36,213 bases of DNA from Desulfobacca sp. (GCA_028695935.1 JAQVHY010000015.1:1-36213), one strand, 5' to 3'. Shown: positions 1-6,578, counted from the stretch's first letter. Notes: a model not told the origin generated them from the sequence alone. Program-made: numbers and translations.

Positions 1-1
1 C

Positions 2-144
2 CATCCGGAAACTACTTGTTCCCCTACCCCTTGAGGGGGGAGGGCTGGGCTGAGGGTGAAACATATCATATCATCTCAGTAGGTTGAAATTTACGCCCCC
101 TCCCCCCAACCCCCTCCCACCAGGGGTGGGGGAGTTTTCGGATG
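2..144 (+). repeat. Dispersed MITE-like palindromic element, copy 1
   Basis: A non-coding element of about 143 bp begins with CATCCGGAAACT and ends with AGTTTTCGGATG, so its ends are imperfect inverted repeats. Inside are C-rich and G-rich tracts of the CCCCCTCCCCCC type and an AT-rich centre. A second copy in the opposite orientation lies at 10145-10291, and the reverse complement of that copy aligns along nearly the whole length. No coding potential is seen. It sits downstream of the desulfoferrodoxin gene. Terminal inverted repeats plus repetition suggest a non-autonomous mobile or REP/BIME-like element; no target-site duplication was established. Confidence 0.7.
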
Positions 145-215
145 AGGATTAACTATTCAATACTTATCTTGATTTCTGGTTCTAAAGCGCGGCGGCTATC
201 GGCGCGGGGCCGGGT

Positions 216-590
216 TTAGGCTTTCCACAGCCCATGCAGGTTACAGTATTCCCGGGCCGTAATCTGATCGGCATCGATTTTAAAAGTGGCTTCCGGAGCC
301 TCACCAGGCTTGAGGAACTGCCGGTACGCCTTGCCATCGGCAATGACTTCCACCCACTCGATATAATGCTTTTCTTCCATGGGATGCGGTACACTGCCAA
401 CCTTGACCTTGAAACCGCCGGCGATTTTTTCGATTACCGGCACATGCTTCTCTTTGGCCGCATCCACCGTGTTCTCCGCGAACAGCTTCATGGGCTGGCC
501 GCAGCATACCAGTTCTCCGGCGCCGGCATGAACCATCTCCACGATGTTCCCACAGACGCCACATTTATAAATTTGCAGTAGCTCGGTCAT
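216..590 (-). CDS. dfx: Desulfoferrodoxin (superoxide reductase, two iron centres)
   Basis: This 124-residue protein reduces superoxide to hydrogen peroxide in the cytoplasm without producing oxygen, using electrons usually supplied by rubredoxin. The N-terminal desulforedoxin-type domain keeps its four iron ligands, C10, C13, C29 and C30. The neelaredoxin-like domain keeps the catalytic-iron ligands H49, H69, H75, C116 and H119, in the motifs [20 protein letters not shown] and EYCNLHG. Length and spacing fit the two-centre desulfoferrodoxins of sulfate reducers. The start at 590 is chosen because AAAGGAGG lies just upstream of that ATG; an upstream in-frame start adds 12 unlikely residues. 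It is the last gene in a minus-strand run with rubrerythrin and rubredoxin, but a 188-bp gap with an AT-rich palindrome suggests its own promoter. Confidence 0.96.
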   Translation of the reverse strand: MTELLQIYKCGVCGNIVEMVHAGAGELVCCGQPMKLFAENTVDAAKEKHVPVIEKIAGGFKVKVGSVPHPMEEKHYIEWVEVIADGKAYRQFLKPGEAPEATFKIDADQITAREYCNLHGLWKA

Positions 591-653
591 ATTATGTTCC
601 TCCTTTGAAATTTCCCAGGTAATCATAAGCCCGATTTTATGTTAATTAACAAC

Positions 654-670
654 CAATATAATTATTGATT
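654..670 (-). promoter_or_regulatory. Candidate PerR/Fur-like operator upstream of dfx
   Basis: The AT-rich inverted repeat CAATA-N4-TATTG lies about 65-80 bp upstream of the dfx start. The stretch ATATAATTATTGATT matches roughly two thirds of the PerR box TTATAATNATTATAA. A better match occurs upstream of tpx. This is a motif match only; no regulator gene is in the window. Confidence 0.35.
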
Positions 671-778
671 GACCGATTTCCAGTCTTTGAGAAAAAAATT
701 GTCCGGGGCCTCTTCCCGAAGCTACCCTAAACAGCAGTCGGATCAACCCAAAAGCGCCTAGTTTTAGAAACCATTTGG

Positions 779-1273
779 TCAATCAATTATGATGAAGTTT
801 TTCTTTTGGGCCTTGCACACCGGGCAGACATCAGGGGGTTCGCCTTCCACGGTATAGCCACAGACCGGGCAGATATGGACGTCGACCAGGGTTTGGTTAT
901 CCAGGTGGTCCAAGGCCTGCTGATACAAGGCGGCGTGGATCTTCTCCACTTCATTGGCGTATCGGAAAGTCTGGGCCGCCCGCTTATTACCTTCGGCCTC
1001 GGCCTCGCTGATCATCTGGGGATACATGCTCATAAACTCATGGGTCTCCCCGGAGATGGCTTCTTGCAGGTTTTCTTTAGTAGATTTGATGGCATCTAAA
1101 GCCCGCAGATGGTTATGGGCATGGATGGTTTCGGCTTCGGCCGCGGCCCGAAACAAGCGGGCGGTACGGGGATAGCCTTCTTTATCGGCCTTTTTGGCAA
1201 AGGCTAAATACTTGCGGTTGGCCTGCGATTCTCCGGCAAAGGCCTCCATCAGATTCTCACTGGTCTTGCTCAT
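779..1273 (-). CDS. rbr: Rubrerythrin
   Basis: Rubrerythrin reduces hydrogen peroxide to water in anaerobes, taking electrons from rubredoxin. This 164-residue protein has an N-terminal ferritin-like four-helix domain (about residues 5-125) with the expected diiron carboxylates and histidines, including E15, E48, H51, E110 and H113 (motifs AGESQANRKY, EAETIHAHNH and EVEKIH). It ends in a rubredoxin domain with CPVCGY (C135, C138) and CPVCKA (C150, C153). The ATG at 1273 follows GAGGAGG at good spacing; the longer reading would need a TTG start inside that ribosome site. It lies in a minus-strand run with rubredoxin upstream and desulfoferrodoxin downstream, the usual oxygen-defence grouping in sulfate reducers. 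Confidence 0.96.
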   Translation of the reverse strand: MSKTSENLMEAFAGESQANRKYLAFAKKADKEGYPRTARLFRAAAEAETIHAHNHLRALDAIKSTKENLQEAISGETHEFMSMYPQMISEAEAEGNKRAAQTFRYANEVEKIHAALYQQALDHLDNQTLVDVHICPVCGYTVEGEPPDVCPVCKAQKKNFIIID

Positions 1274-1311
1274 AAAAAGTTTCCTCCTCAATCAATGAGA
1301 TATGCTTTTAA

Positions 1312-1566
1312 TCAATGCTTATGGGGCCAGGGCTCGTCTTCCCGCGTCTCCACCAGATAGCAGAAGCGGCCCCACTCAAATTCCCGATGCGACACCGGAC
1401 AGCGCAGCCTGATTTTGCGCTCATCAACCCCGATCACTAGCCAATCGCCGTGTCGAGGCCCGCTGGCAATATAAATCTTTTCCCCCACCTGAAAAGGGTA
1501 CGGATGGAAAATCACTACCTTGGAAGATGCTTTATCAGTTTCTGGCTGGTCCGTGCGGTCCGACAT
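1312..1566 (-). CDS. Small hypothetical protein, SH3-barrel-like
   Basis: An 84-residue protein of unknown function. After a polar, probably disordered N-terminus of about 18 residues it has a run of short beta-strand-like segments (FQVGEKIYIASGPRHGDWLVIGV, split over residues 25-47, then IRLRCPVSHREFEWGRFCYLVE), which would suit a small SH3- or KOW-like barrel. This fold suggestion is inference. It has a single CP pair and no full metal-binding motif. It lies 75 bp downstream of the zinc-ribbon gene and 38 bp upstream of rubrerythrin on the same strand, so it is probably cotranscribed with the oxidative-stress genes. The ribosome site is weak (AGGGG about 9 bases before ATG). Confidence 0.7.
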   Translation of the reverse strand: MSDRTDQPETDKASSKVVIFHPYPFQVGEKIYIASGPRHGDWLVIGVDERKIRLRCPVSHREFEWGRFCYLVETREDEPWPHKH

Positions 1567-1641
1567 GGTCTTGGCCCCTATCTGGTTATTAAATTTTGGG
1601 GGATCGGTGGCTCCGAGCCGTGGTCATCCTCTGGCCCTAAC

Positions 1642-1857
1642 CTAGCGCTTCAGGGCTTGGAACTTTCCGGTCCAGGAACATTTACAACAATAAGTATCGG
1701 TATTATCCTCAATGGCCGGCAGGTCCGAGCCAGGGTTATTAGGGTTAAAAACGATGTTGCCTTCCTGTAAATCGAACTCGTAGATCTCATATTCTTCGTC
1801 CGGGTCCCGGACATAAAAACTCTTGGAGCCACAAACGGGGCATTTCCTGGTGGCCAT
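1642..1857 (-). CDS. Small zinc-ribbon protein
   Basis: A 71-residue protein with two Cys pairs, CPVC at residues 6-9 and CCKC near residues 57-60, flanking an acidic middle (DPDEEYEIYEFDLQEG). This layout is a one-domain zinc ribbon or rubredoxin-like knuckle that probably binds one Zn or Fe. It begins at an ATG preceded by GGAAGGAGAG, a strong ribosome site. It lies between rubredoxin and the SH3-like gene in a same-strand run. No enzyme signature is present; a role in the redox-stress operon is inferred only from position. Confidence 0.75.
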   Translation of the reverse strand: MATRKCPVCGSKSFYVRDPDEEYEIYEFDLQEGNIVFNPNNPGSDLPAIEDNTDTYCCKCSWTGKFQALKR

Positions 1858-1914
1858 TTTCTCTCCTTCCTTAGCTGAGTTGGCAAAATGTCATTGGTTA
1901 GCTAAGATGCTGGT

Positions 1915-2130
1915 TTAAGCAGATTTTTTCTCCTCCGCCACCGAACCCGGTCCGGCCAGGGGGCGGAACATCTTCTTGCTTACCCCACAGCACGGGCACT
2001 TCCAGTCGTCCGGCAGGTCTTGAAAGCTGGTACCCTTGGGAATTTTGCCTTTTTTATCCCCGCGCTCGGGGTCGTAGATAAACCCGCAATTTGAAGTCTG
2101 GCACTGACACATATCCTCTAATTTGGCCAT
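1915..2130 (-). CDS. Rubredoxin with expanded first knuckle (CX4C)
   Basis: A 71-residue rubredoxin, the small one-iron electron carrier that feeds superoxide reductase and rubrerythrin. The second knuckle is normal ([10 protein letters not shown]45 and C48), and the core motif [11 protein letters not shown] is typical. The first knuckle is unusual: instead of CX2CG it reads CQCQTSNCG, so the ligand before C15 must be C10 (CX4C) or C8 (CX6C). The C-terminus carries an extra Ala/Glu/Lys-rich tail of about 18 residues. The ATG at 2130 follows AAGGAGG; the longer reading starts upstream of that site. It is the first clear redox gene of the minus-strand run toward rubrerythrin and desulfoferrodoxin. 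A 16-bp tandem repeat lies just upstream. Confidence 0.92.
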   Translation of the reverse strand: MAKLEDMCQCQTSNCGFIYDPERGDKKGKIPKGTSFQDLPDDWKCPCCGVSKKMFRPLAGPGSVAEEKKSA

Positions 2131-2172
2131 ATTATCCTCCTTATTTTGCCCTGATTTTGGCACAGGGGAATC

Positions 2173-2204
2173 TATTTAGCTAACTACTTATTTAGCTAAC
2201 TACT
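2173..2204 (-). promoter_or_regulatory. Tandem 16-bp repeat with TTAGCTAA palindromes
   Basis: Two perfect head-to-tail copies of TATTTAGCTAACTACT lie 45-75 bp upstream of the rubredoxin start. Each copy contains the palindrome TTAGCTAA, and a further TTAGCTAA is at 1898-1905, between rubredoxin and the zinc-ribbon gene. The spacing suggests paired operator sites for a dimeric regulator, but the regulator is unknown. Confidence 0.4.
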
Positions 2205-2253
2205 TATAAATAGCTGTTATTTTATGATTAAGGCCGCAAGATCAACTTCTATC

Positions 2254-2424
2254 TCACCAAGAGGCCCCGCCGGGCGGGCAACCTGGAGAACAGGTGGAAT
2301 CCTGGGGCCATCCGGAACTGCTGGCCGGCGGGCCGGCCGGTTTGATGATAGGCTTGTTGGTTTCCTGGGAACAACCGGCCAGAAACAAAAAGATCATCAA
2401 CCCTAAGCACCAGAAAAATTTCAT
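2254..2424 (-). CDS. Small predicted lipoprotein
   Basis: A 56-residue open frame starts at an ATG preceded by AGAAGGAG. It begins MKFFWCLGLMIFLFLAGCSQ, a classic lipoprotein signal with a hydrophobic core and the lipobox LAGC, so C18 would be the lipidated residue. The mature part is about 38 residues, rich in Pro, Gly and Ser, with two further Cys. No domain is recognisable. It lies upstream of rubredoxin on the same strand, with the tandem repeat region between them. A longer overlapping frame in another phase has no such signal and is judged spurious. Confidence 0.7.
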   Translation of the reverse strand: MKFFWCLGLMIFLFLAGCSQETNKPIIKPAGPPASSSGWPQDSTCSPGCPPGGASW

Positions 2425-2494
2425 GGTTAACTCCTTCTGAAAGATTCGCGATTATTTTTTTCAGATTTCTGATCACCCCAGCCCGAACCAGACT

Positions 2495-3016
2495 TTATTT
2501 TCCCAGCACCTTCTGCAACTGGCGCAGGACGGAGTCATAATCCGGTTCCTCGGTGATTTCTTTAACCAATTGCATGTATCTAATAGTACCCGCGCCATCG
2601 ATGATCAGCACCGCCCGGGCCAGCAGTCGTAATTCCTTGATTAACAACCCGTAGGCCAAACCAAAGGCGGCCTGCCGATGATCAGACAGGGTTTTCACCC
2701 GGGTAACGCCCGAAGCACCGCACCAGCGTTTTTGCGCAAAAGGCAGATCCATGCTGATGGTTAAGATCGGTACTTCCGGGCCTAAACTGGCCGCTTCGTC
2801 GTTAAACCGGCGGGTTTCAATATCACAAACCGGGGTGTCCAGCGAGGGCACCGAGGCGATAATGCAGACCTGATCCCGCCAATCGGACAACTTTACCGGG
2901 GCTAAATCATTATTGAGAAGCTCTACATCTGAGGCCTGATCCCCCACTTTGACCTCATCGCCGACCAGGGTTAACGGCGTGCCCTGAAAAGTTATCATAC
3001 CCGGTCGCTCCGCCAT
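2495..3016 (-). CDS. tpx: Thiol peroxidase (Tpx, atypical 2-Cys peroxiredoxin)
   Basis: This 173-residue peroxiredoxin reduces hydrogen peroxide and alkyl hydroperoxides using a peroxidatic and a resolving Cys and thioredoxin. The family motif PSLDTPVCDIETRRFN places the peroxidatic Cys at C64, and the resolving Cys is C99 in FAQKRWCGASG. Opening residues MITFQGTPLTLVG are typical of Tpx. The ATG at 3016 follows GAGGAG with 8-bp spacing, so 20 residues of the longer reading are dropped. The gene has its own upstream region with a strong PerR/Fur-like palindrome at 3141-3156, which fits peroxide regulation. It extends the neighbouring superoxide/peroxide defence block. Confidence 0.95.
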   Translation of the reverse strand: MAERPGMITFQGTPLTLVGDEVKVGDQASDVELLNNDLAPVKLSDWRDQVCIIASVPSLDTPVCDIETRRFNDEAASLGPEVPILTISMDLPFAQKRWCGASGVTRVKTLSDHRQAAFGLAYGLLIKELRLLARAVLIIDGAGTIRYMQLVKEITEEPDYDSVLRQLQKVLGK

Positions 3017-3140
3017 AGTGCATACTCCTCTTATAGATTTTGGTTGATGGCTATTATCTATAACCGTGTGCCCCAAGCAGACTGAGTTACAGAGAGCCAG
3101 GGCTGATTAAGGGAAGCGATATTATAAAAAAAATCTAAGG

Positions 3141-3156
3141 TGATAATAATTATTAT
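3141..3156 (-). promoter_or_regulatory. PerR/Fur-like box upstream of tpx
   Basis: The sequence TGATAATAATTATTAT contains a perfect 14-bp palindrome (ATAATAATTATTAT, 3143-3156). Aligned to the PerR box TTATAATNATTATAA, 12 of 14 defined positions match. It lies about 125 bp upstream of the tpx start. PerR regulation of tpx is therefore likely but unproven, and Fur boxes look similar. Confidence 0.5.
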
Positions 3157-3283
3157 GAAGGATAAGTTTTAAATTAATCCTTGTCAAGAGCCAAATAAAA
3201 ATTTTTTTGGGGATTTGGTGAAAAATTTGGGGGAATCAAAAATTTTTTCCAAAGTCTGGATCGCCAGTGGCTGGTTAGGCCCC

Positions 3284-3312
3284 TTGACAAATTTCTAGGG
3301 AAGTTATATTGT
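3284..3312 (+). promoter_or_regulatory. Sigma70-type promoter of the RiPP-like operon
   Basis: A perfect -35 box TTGACA (3284-3289), a 17-bp spacer and a -10 box TATTGT (3307-3312) lie about 75 bp upstream of the 20-residue peptide gene. The expected transcription start is near 3319, directly before a palindromic operator. The 3017-3283 stretch upstream is otherwise AT-rich and non-coding. Confidence 0.65.
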
Positions 3313-3321
3313 TTAGTAACT

Positions 3322-3336
3322 GTCACACGAAGTGAC
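3322..3336 (+). promoter_or_regulatory. Operator-like inverted repeat GTCAC-N5-GTGAC
   Basis: A perfect inverted repeat, GTCAC at 3322-3326 and GTGAC at 3332-3336, overlaps the predicted transcription start of the peptide gene. This is a typical place for a repressor site. No regulator gene is adjacent, so its identity is unknown. Confidence 0.4.
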
Positions 3337-3385
3337 CAAACCTAAAAATTTAATTTTTTAAATGCTCCAAGAAGGAGGGAAAATC

Positions 3386-3448
3386 ATGAAGATTAAGAAA
3401 GTCGAGAAATCCTCATCCGGGCTGTGCAAGTGTAAAAAATCTTGCTAG
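3386..3448 (+). CDS. 20-residue Cys-containing peptide, putative RiPP precursor
   Basis: The frame encodes MKIKKVEKSSSGLCKCKKSC and is preceded by AGGAGG five bases before ATG, in a region with a near-consensus promoter. It has a Lys-rich N-terminal half that could act as a very short leader, then SSSG and three Cys in the pattern CXCX3C at the C-terminus. It is followed by a strong hairpin and then, about 100 bp on, a radical SAM-SPASM enzyme with an RRE-like segment. Such enzymes modify small Cys- or Ser-containing peptides, so this peptide is the likely substrate. That role is inferred from size, Cys content, translation signals and position. The alternative is a short leader peptide that controls the downstream genes. 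Confidence 0.6.
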   Translation: MKIKKVEKSSSGLCKCKKSC

Positions 3449-3470
3449 CCTTTAACCTGGCGGACACCAG

Positions 3471-3494
3471 AGGGGACGGTTGCCGTCCCCTTTT
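3471..3494 (+). terminator. Hairpin terminator/attenuator between peptide and maturase
   Basis: A 9-bp perfect stem (AGGGGACGG with CCGTCCCCT) with a 3-base loop is followed by only four T residues. It follows the peptide stop by 22 bp and precedes the maturase by about 55 bp. Partial termination here would give more peptide message than enzyme message, as is common in RiPP operons. Confidence 0.65.
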
Positions 3495-3548
3495 GCGCGT
3501 TCAGGGGCTTATGTTGTGGTCTAATCCGGTTATCATAGTGGGTCGAGC

Positions 3549-5078
3549 ATGCGTTCCTTGATCTGTCGTCGTCACTGTCAGTTTTTCAAGCCTGCGGCTG
3601 ACGAACCGGAAAAATGTCTGGGTTACGAATTCCTGGCGGCCTGGGTCAGGCTGGAACCCGGATTGGCCGCGGCGCTGGATCAACTGCCGCCCGGATCGGC
3701 CCCGGAGACCGAACAACTGGCCCAGGTGTCAAAGCTTTTGTGCCCCCGCTGCGTATTCCGGCTACATGGCTGCGATTATGCTGATCCGGCGGGGCCAGCC
3801 GACGCCTCGCCCTGCGGCGGTCTAATGGCCTTAGCTGACCTGCTGAGCCGTGGCCTGATTCGACTGCCCGAGATTAAAGCAGCCTGGGAGCGGCTGTTGG
3901 ACGGGTTTTACCTGCGTCTGGCCGAACATGCCTCGCTGCGTTTATTAGAAAAACCCTATCTTTATGACCGCCTCTCTGATGAGCTCTATGAGCTTAACCA
4001 GGAGGGCTTTGACTGGTTGGCCAGGTGCGACGGCACTCGATCCGGCCTGGCGGCTCAGGCCGATCCCGAGTTCTTGGATTTTCTGTTGGCCGAATCGCTG
4101 GTGGCGGTTTGTACTGAGCCCCGTCCACGCCCCCTGCATCTGCGTCAATCGCCCTTGCCTTCCCTGCGTTATCTGGAGCTCATGCTCACCGCGCGCTGCA
4201 ACCTGCGCTGTGTCCACTGTTATCTGGGTGACCAGGGTCACACCGACCTGCCCCTGGCCAGCGTCCTGGCCGCGCTCCAGGAATTGGAGGCCATGCAAGG
4301 TCTGCGCGCCTTGCTGTCCGGCGGCGAAGCCCTGTTGTACCCCCATTGGGAAGAATTAAACGCCCGGTTGCGCGACTTTGAGTTACGCTTTATCCTGCTG
4401 TCTAATGGCACCCTGCTGGACGGTGACACCCTGTCTCGCCTGCAAGTGCATGAGATTCAAATCAGTCTGGATGGCCTGGAAGCCGGTCACGAGTTAATCC
4501 GGGGGCGAGGCACCTGGTCCCGCACCGTCGCCAACCTGCAGGCTGCCCTGGCGCGGGGGCTTATGGTCTCGGTGGCCACCATGATCCATGCCGGTAACCA
4601 GCAGGAATTGGCGGAATTAGGGCAGTTGCTCCAGGAATGGGGGGTCCGGGAATGGGGTCTGGATGTTCCCTGTTTTACCGGTCGGCTGGCGCAGCATCCC
4701 GAACTTTATCTGGACCCGGCCCAGGCTGCTCCTTATCTAAACCTGGGCTTTGGCGGCTCGGATCACGGTAAAGTCGGAGACTTTGCTTGCGGTATTCATC
4801 ACTTAGCTGTCTTGCCGACGGGACAGGTGGCCAAATGTGGGTTGTTCGCCCACCGTCCGGTGGGCCACGTCCAAGAAGGATTGGAAACCTGTTGGTTACG
4901 GCTGCCGCGCCTGAAACTGAGCGAATTAGAGTGTGCGGGCTGTCCTTATTTAACCGAATGTCGGGGCGGCTGCCGGTTCCGAGCCGGGGAAGGACTGGCC
5001 CCGGATCCGGTGATGTGTGCCTTATATGGTATAGATCCAAAAAAAATAAAGAGGTTAACTGATGATCAAGATTTATGA
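3549..5078 (+). CDS. Radical SAM-SPASM peptide maturase with RRE-like domain
   Basis: A 509-residue enzyme expected to modify a peptide through S-adenosylmethionine radical chemistry. An N-terminal Cys-rich part carries C6, C10, C23, C65, C68, C75 and C89. Residues about 130-190 resemble a PqqD-like peptide-recognition (RRE) domain, with the LYELNQEGFDWLARCDG pattern. The radical SAM core has CX3CX2C at C217, C221 and C224 and the SGGE motif near 257-260. The C-terminal SPASM domain shows C414-X10-G-X4-C430, then C462-X2-C465-X5-C471-X3-C475 and C490, which should bind two auxiliary clusters. The ATG has a weak ribosome site. The gene overlaps the cupin by 17 bp. The substrate is probably the 20-residue peptide at 3386; the modification made cannot be told from sequence. 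Confidence 0.9.
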   Translation: MRSLICRRHCQFFKPAADEPEKCLGYEFLAAWVRLEPGLAAALDQLPPGSAPETEQLAQVSKLLCPRCVFRLHGCDYADPAGPADASPCGGLMALADLLSRGLIRLPEIKAAWERLLDGFYLRLAEHASLRLLEKPYLYDRLSDELYELNQEGFDWLARCDGTRSGLAAQADPEFLDFLLAESLVAVCTEPRPRPLHLRQSPLPSLRYLELMLTARCNLRCVHCYLGDQGHTDLPLASVLAALQELEAMQGLRALLSGGEALLYPHWEELNARLRDFELRFILLSNGTLLDGDTLSRLQVHEIQISLDGLEAGHELIRGRGTWSRTVANLQAALARGLMVSVATMIHAGNQQELAELGQLLQEWGVREWGLDVPCFTGRLAQHPELYLDPAQAAPYLNLGFGGSDHGKVGDFACGIHHLAVLPTGQVAKCGLFAHRPVGHVQEGLETCWLRLPRLKLSELECAGCPYLTECRGGCRFRAGEGLAPDPVMCALYGIDPKKIKRLTDDQDL

Positions 5079-5409
5079 CCTGTTAAGCCGGGCCCGGGCT
5101 GAAGGCGGTGAAACCGTGCTCGGCCGGGATGATCTGGACACTCACGCCTGCTATCTCATTTTTGGCTGCTTGGAGCCGGGTCAGGGTGGCCGGGTGCTCA
5201 AGCCCGGTGAGGGCCACGAGGAAATCATCTGCCTGGTTAGCGGCCAGGCCGTGCTAATCAGCCCTGAAGGCCGCCTGGATCTTAAACCGGGCCAGGCCTT
5301 CCATCTGGTCGGGGATGCCACCTACACCTTGGAAAACCTCGGGAGCGAGCCGGCTATCTATCTCGCCGCCGGGGGCCATAGCCCGGGTCACCATCATCAT
5401 CATCATTGA
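5062..5409 (+). CDS. Small cupin protein with natural hexahistidine tail
   Basis: A 115-residue single-domain cupin. The cupin motif is visible around KPGEGHEEIICLVSG, followed by a second strand set near LDLKPGQAFHLVGD. The metal-binding set is partial: one His and adjacent Glu residues rather than HXH. The C-terminus ends HSPGHHHHHH, a native poly-His tail that may bind Ni, Zn or Co. The start overlaps the maturase by 17 bp with GAGG in front, and its stop overlaps the transporter start (TGATG), so the three are translationally coupled. Its job in the locus is unknown; metal handling or product binding are both possible. Confidence 0.85.
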   Translation: MIKIYDLLSRARAEGGETVLGRDDLDTHACYLIFGCLEPGQGGRVLKPGEGHEEIICLVSGQAVLISPEGRLDLKPGQAFHLVGDATYTLENLGSEPAIYLAAGGHSPGHHHHHH

Positions 5410-6323
5410 TGGCCAGCATGCCACGCCTCTGGCGTAACCGCGATTTTTTAATGCTCCTGGCCCTGACCTTGGGGTTGGGAGCCGGTCAAGGGGCCGCCTG
5501 GACCGAGGTCCTGGTCTTGCCCGCCCTGGCAGTAGTAATGACGCTGTCCACCATGGGGGTGCCGGGCCAGGTCTTCCGTTCGCCCCGCGCCCTGATTTAC
5601 CCTATTTTGGTCGGATTAGCTTTGAACTTCGTGGTCTTGGGGGGATTACTGCTCGGGCTTAATCTTCTACTGATTGGTGATGACGCCCTCTCCCAGGGCT
5701 TTGTCCTGCTGGTCGCGGTCCCGCCGGCGGTGGCGGTCATCCCCTTTACCAGCCTGCTGCACGGCAACAGCACCTTTTCCTTGATCGCCACCATCGGCGC
5801 TTATCTGGGAGCCTTGATTATCACCCCGCTGATTGCCGTGGCGCTGTTAGGAACGGCGTTCATCCATCCGGTTAAATTAATCCTGGTGCTGATCGAATTA
5901 ATCCTGATCCCGCTGATCGTCTCCCGCCTGTTACTCTGGTCCGGCCTGTCGGGACGGCTGGAGCCGATCAAAGGGGCCATCACCAACTGGTCTTTCTTCC
6001 TCATCACCTATACCATCGTCGGGCTAAACCAGGAGCTATTCTTAAGGCAACCTTTGACCCTACTGCCGGTAGCCCTCATCGCCCTGGCCAGCACCTTTAT
6101 CCTGGGAACGGTGATCGACCGCCTGGCCCGCCTGGCGGGGGTTGAGCCGCCCACCATAACCAGCCTGATGTTGCTGGGGACGCTGAAAAATTATGCCCTG
6201 GCCGGGGGTCTGGCCCTGACCCTGTTCAGCCAGCAGACCGCAGTGCCAGCCGCGGTATCAACCATTTTTATGATTGTCTATATTATCTGGCTCGGTTTTC
6301 AGAAGCGGCATTCGGCAAAATAG
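5409..6323 (+). CDS. BASS/SBF-like 10-TM transporter
   Basis: A 304-residue integral membrane protein with about 9-10 hydrophobic segments. It resembles the bile acid:sodium symporter / Acr3-like (BART) superfamily. The segment VAVPPAVAVIPFTSLLHGN resembles the broken-helix motif in the first repeat, and TLKNYALAGGLALTLF the equivalent in the second. The ATG at 5409 overlaps the cupin stop as TGATG, so it is the last gene of the coupled operon. The substrate is not evident; in this context it might export a modified peptide fragment or move a small anion or metal complex. Family call is fairly secure, substrate unknown. Confidence 0.8.
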   Translation: MASMPRLWRNRDFLMLLALTLGLGAGQGAAWTEVLVLPALAVVMTLSTMGVPGQVFRSPRALIYPILVGLALNFVVLGGLLLGLNLLLIGDDALSQGFVLLVAVPPAVAVIPFTSLLHGNSTFSLIATIGAYLGALIITPLIAVALLGTAFIHPVKLILVLIELILIPLIVSRLLLWSGLSGRLEPIKGAITNWSFFLITYTIVGLNQELFLRQPLTLLPVALIALASTFILGTVIDRLARLAGVEPPTITSLMLLGTLKNYALAGGLALTLFSQQTAVPAAVSTIFMIVYIIWLGFQKRHSAK

Positions 6324-6428
6324 CTCCCAGTCTTTTATAAACAGAATTACGAGAGCTTTTTCCGCGCCCACCCTGATAAGTGTTGATAAATCCATGCCTA
6401 AATGCCTAAATGGGGCTAACCGTCATAC

Positions 6429-6541
6429 AAAAAAAAAGCTGGATAACCTTGGTCCGGCAATACCCCCCTGAGAGCCATCGCCGCTACCCCGCTTTACCTT
6501 TTGAAATCTGTTAATAATGTCGATTGCGTCCAGCTTTTTTT
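6429..6541. other. Region closed by a 13-bp perfect inverted repeat
   Basis: AAAAAAAGCTGGA at 6431-6443 pairs perfectly with TCCAGCTTTTTTT at 6529-6541. Either strand would give an RNA of about 100 nt with a closed terminal stem and a 3' U tract, so this may be a terminator or a small structured RNA. The 6324-6540 stretch contains no convincing gene. Confidence 0.35.
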
Positions 6542-6543
6542 CA

Positions 6544-6572
6544 TTGACAGATAACCGCGGCAATGGTATTTA
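6544..6572 (+). promoter_or_regulatory. Sigma70-type promoter upstream of a possible sRNA
   Basis: A perfect TTGACA (6544-6549), a 17-bp spacer and TATTTA (6567-6572). The expected start is near 6579, about 80 nt before an intrinsic terminator and 150 bp before the cold-shock gene. Confidence 0.55.
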
Positions 6573-6578
6573 GCTCCT

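Noticed and set aside
2249-2476. 75-aa minus frame over the lipoprotein region
   Set aside because: The alternative phase has a strong ribosome site and a perfect lipoprotein signal, while this frame has neither.
5371-5409. Hexahistidine tail as vector contamination
   Set aside because: The tail is in frame with a native cupin and its stop codon overlaps the start of the next native gene.
6274-6471. 65-aa plus-strand frame after the BASS-like gene
   Set aside because: It begins inside the transporter, lacks a ribosome site and crosses the A-run inverted repeat.
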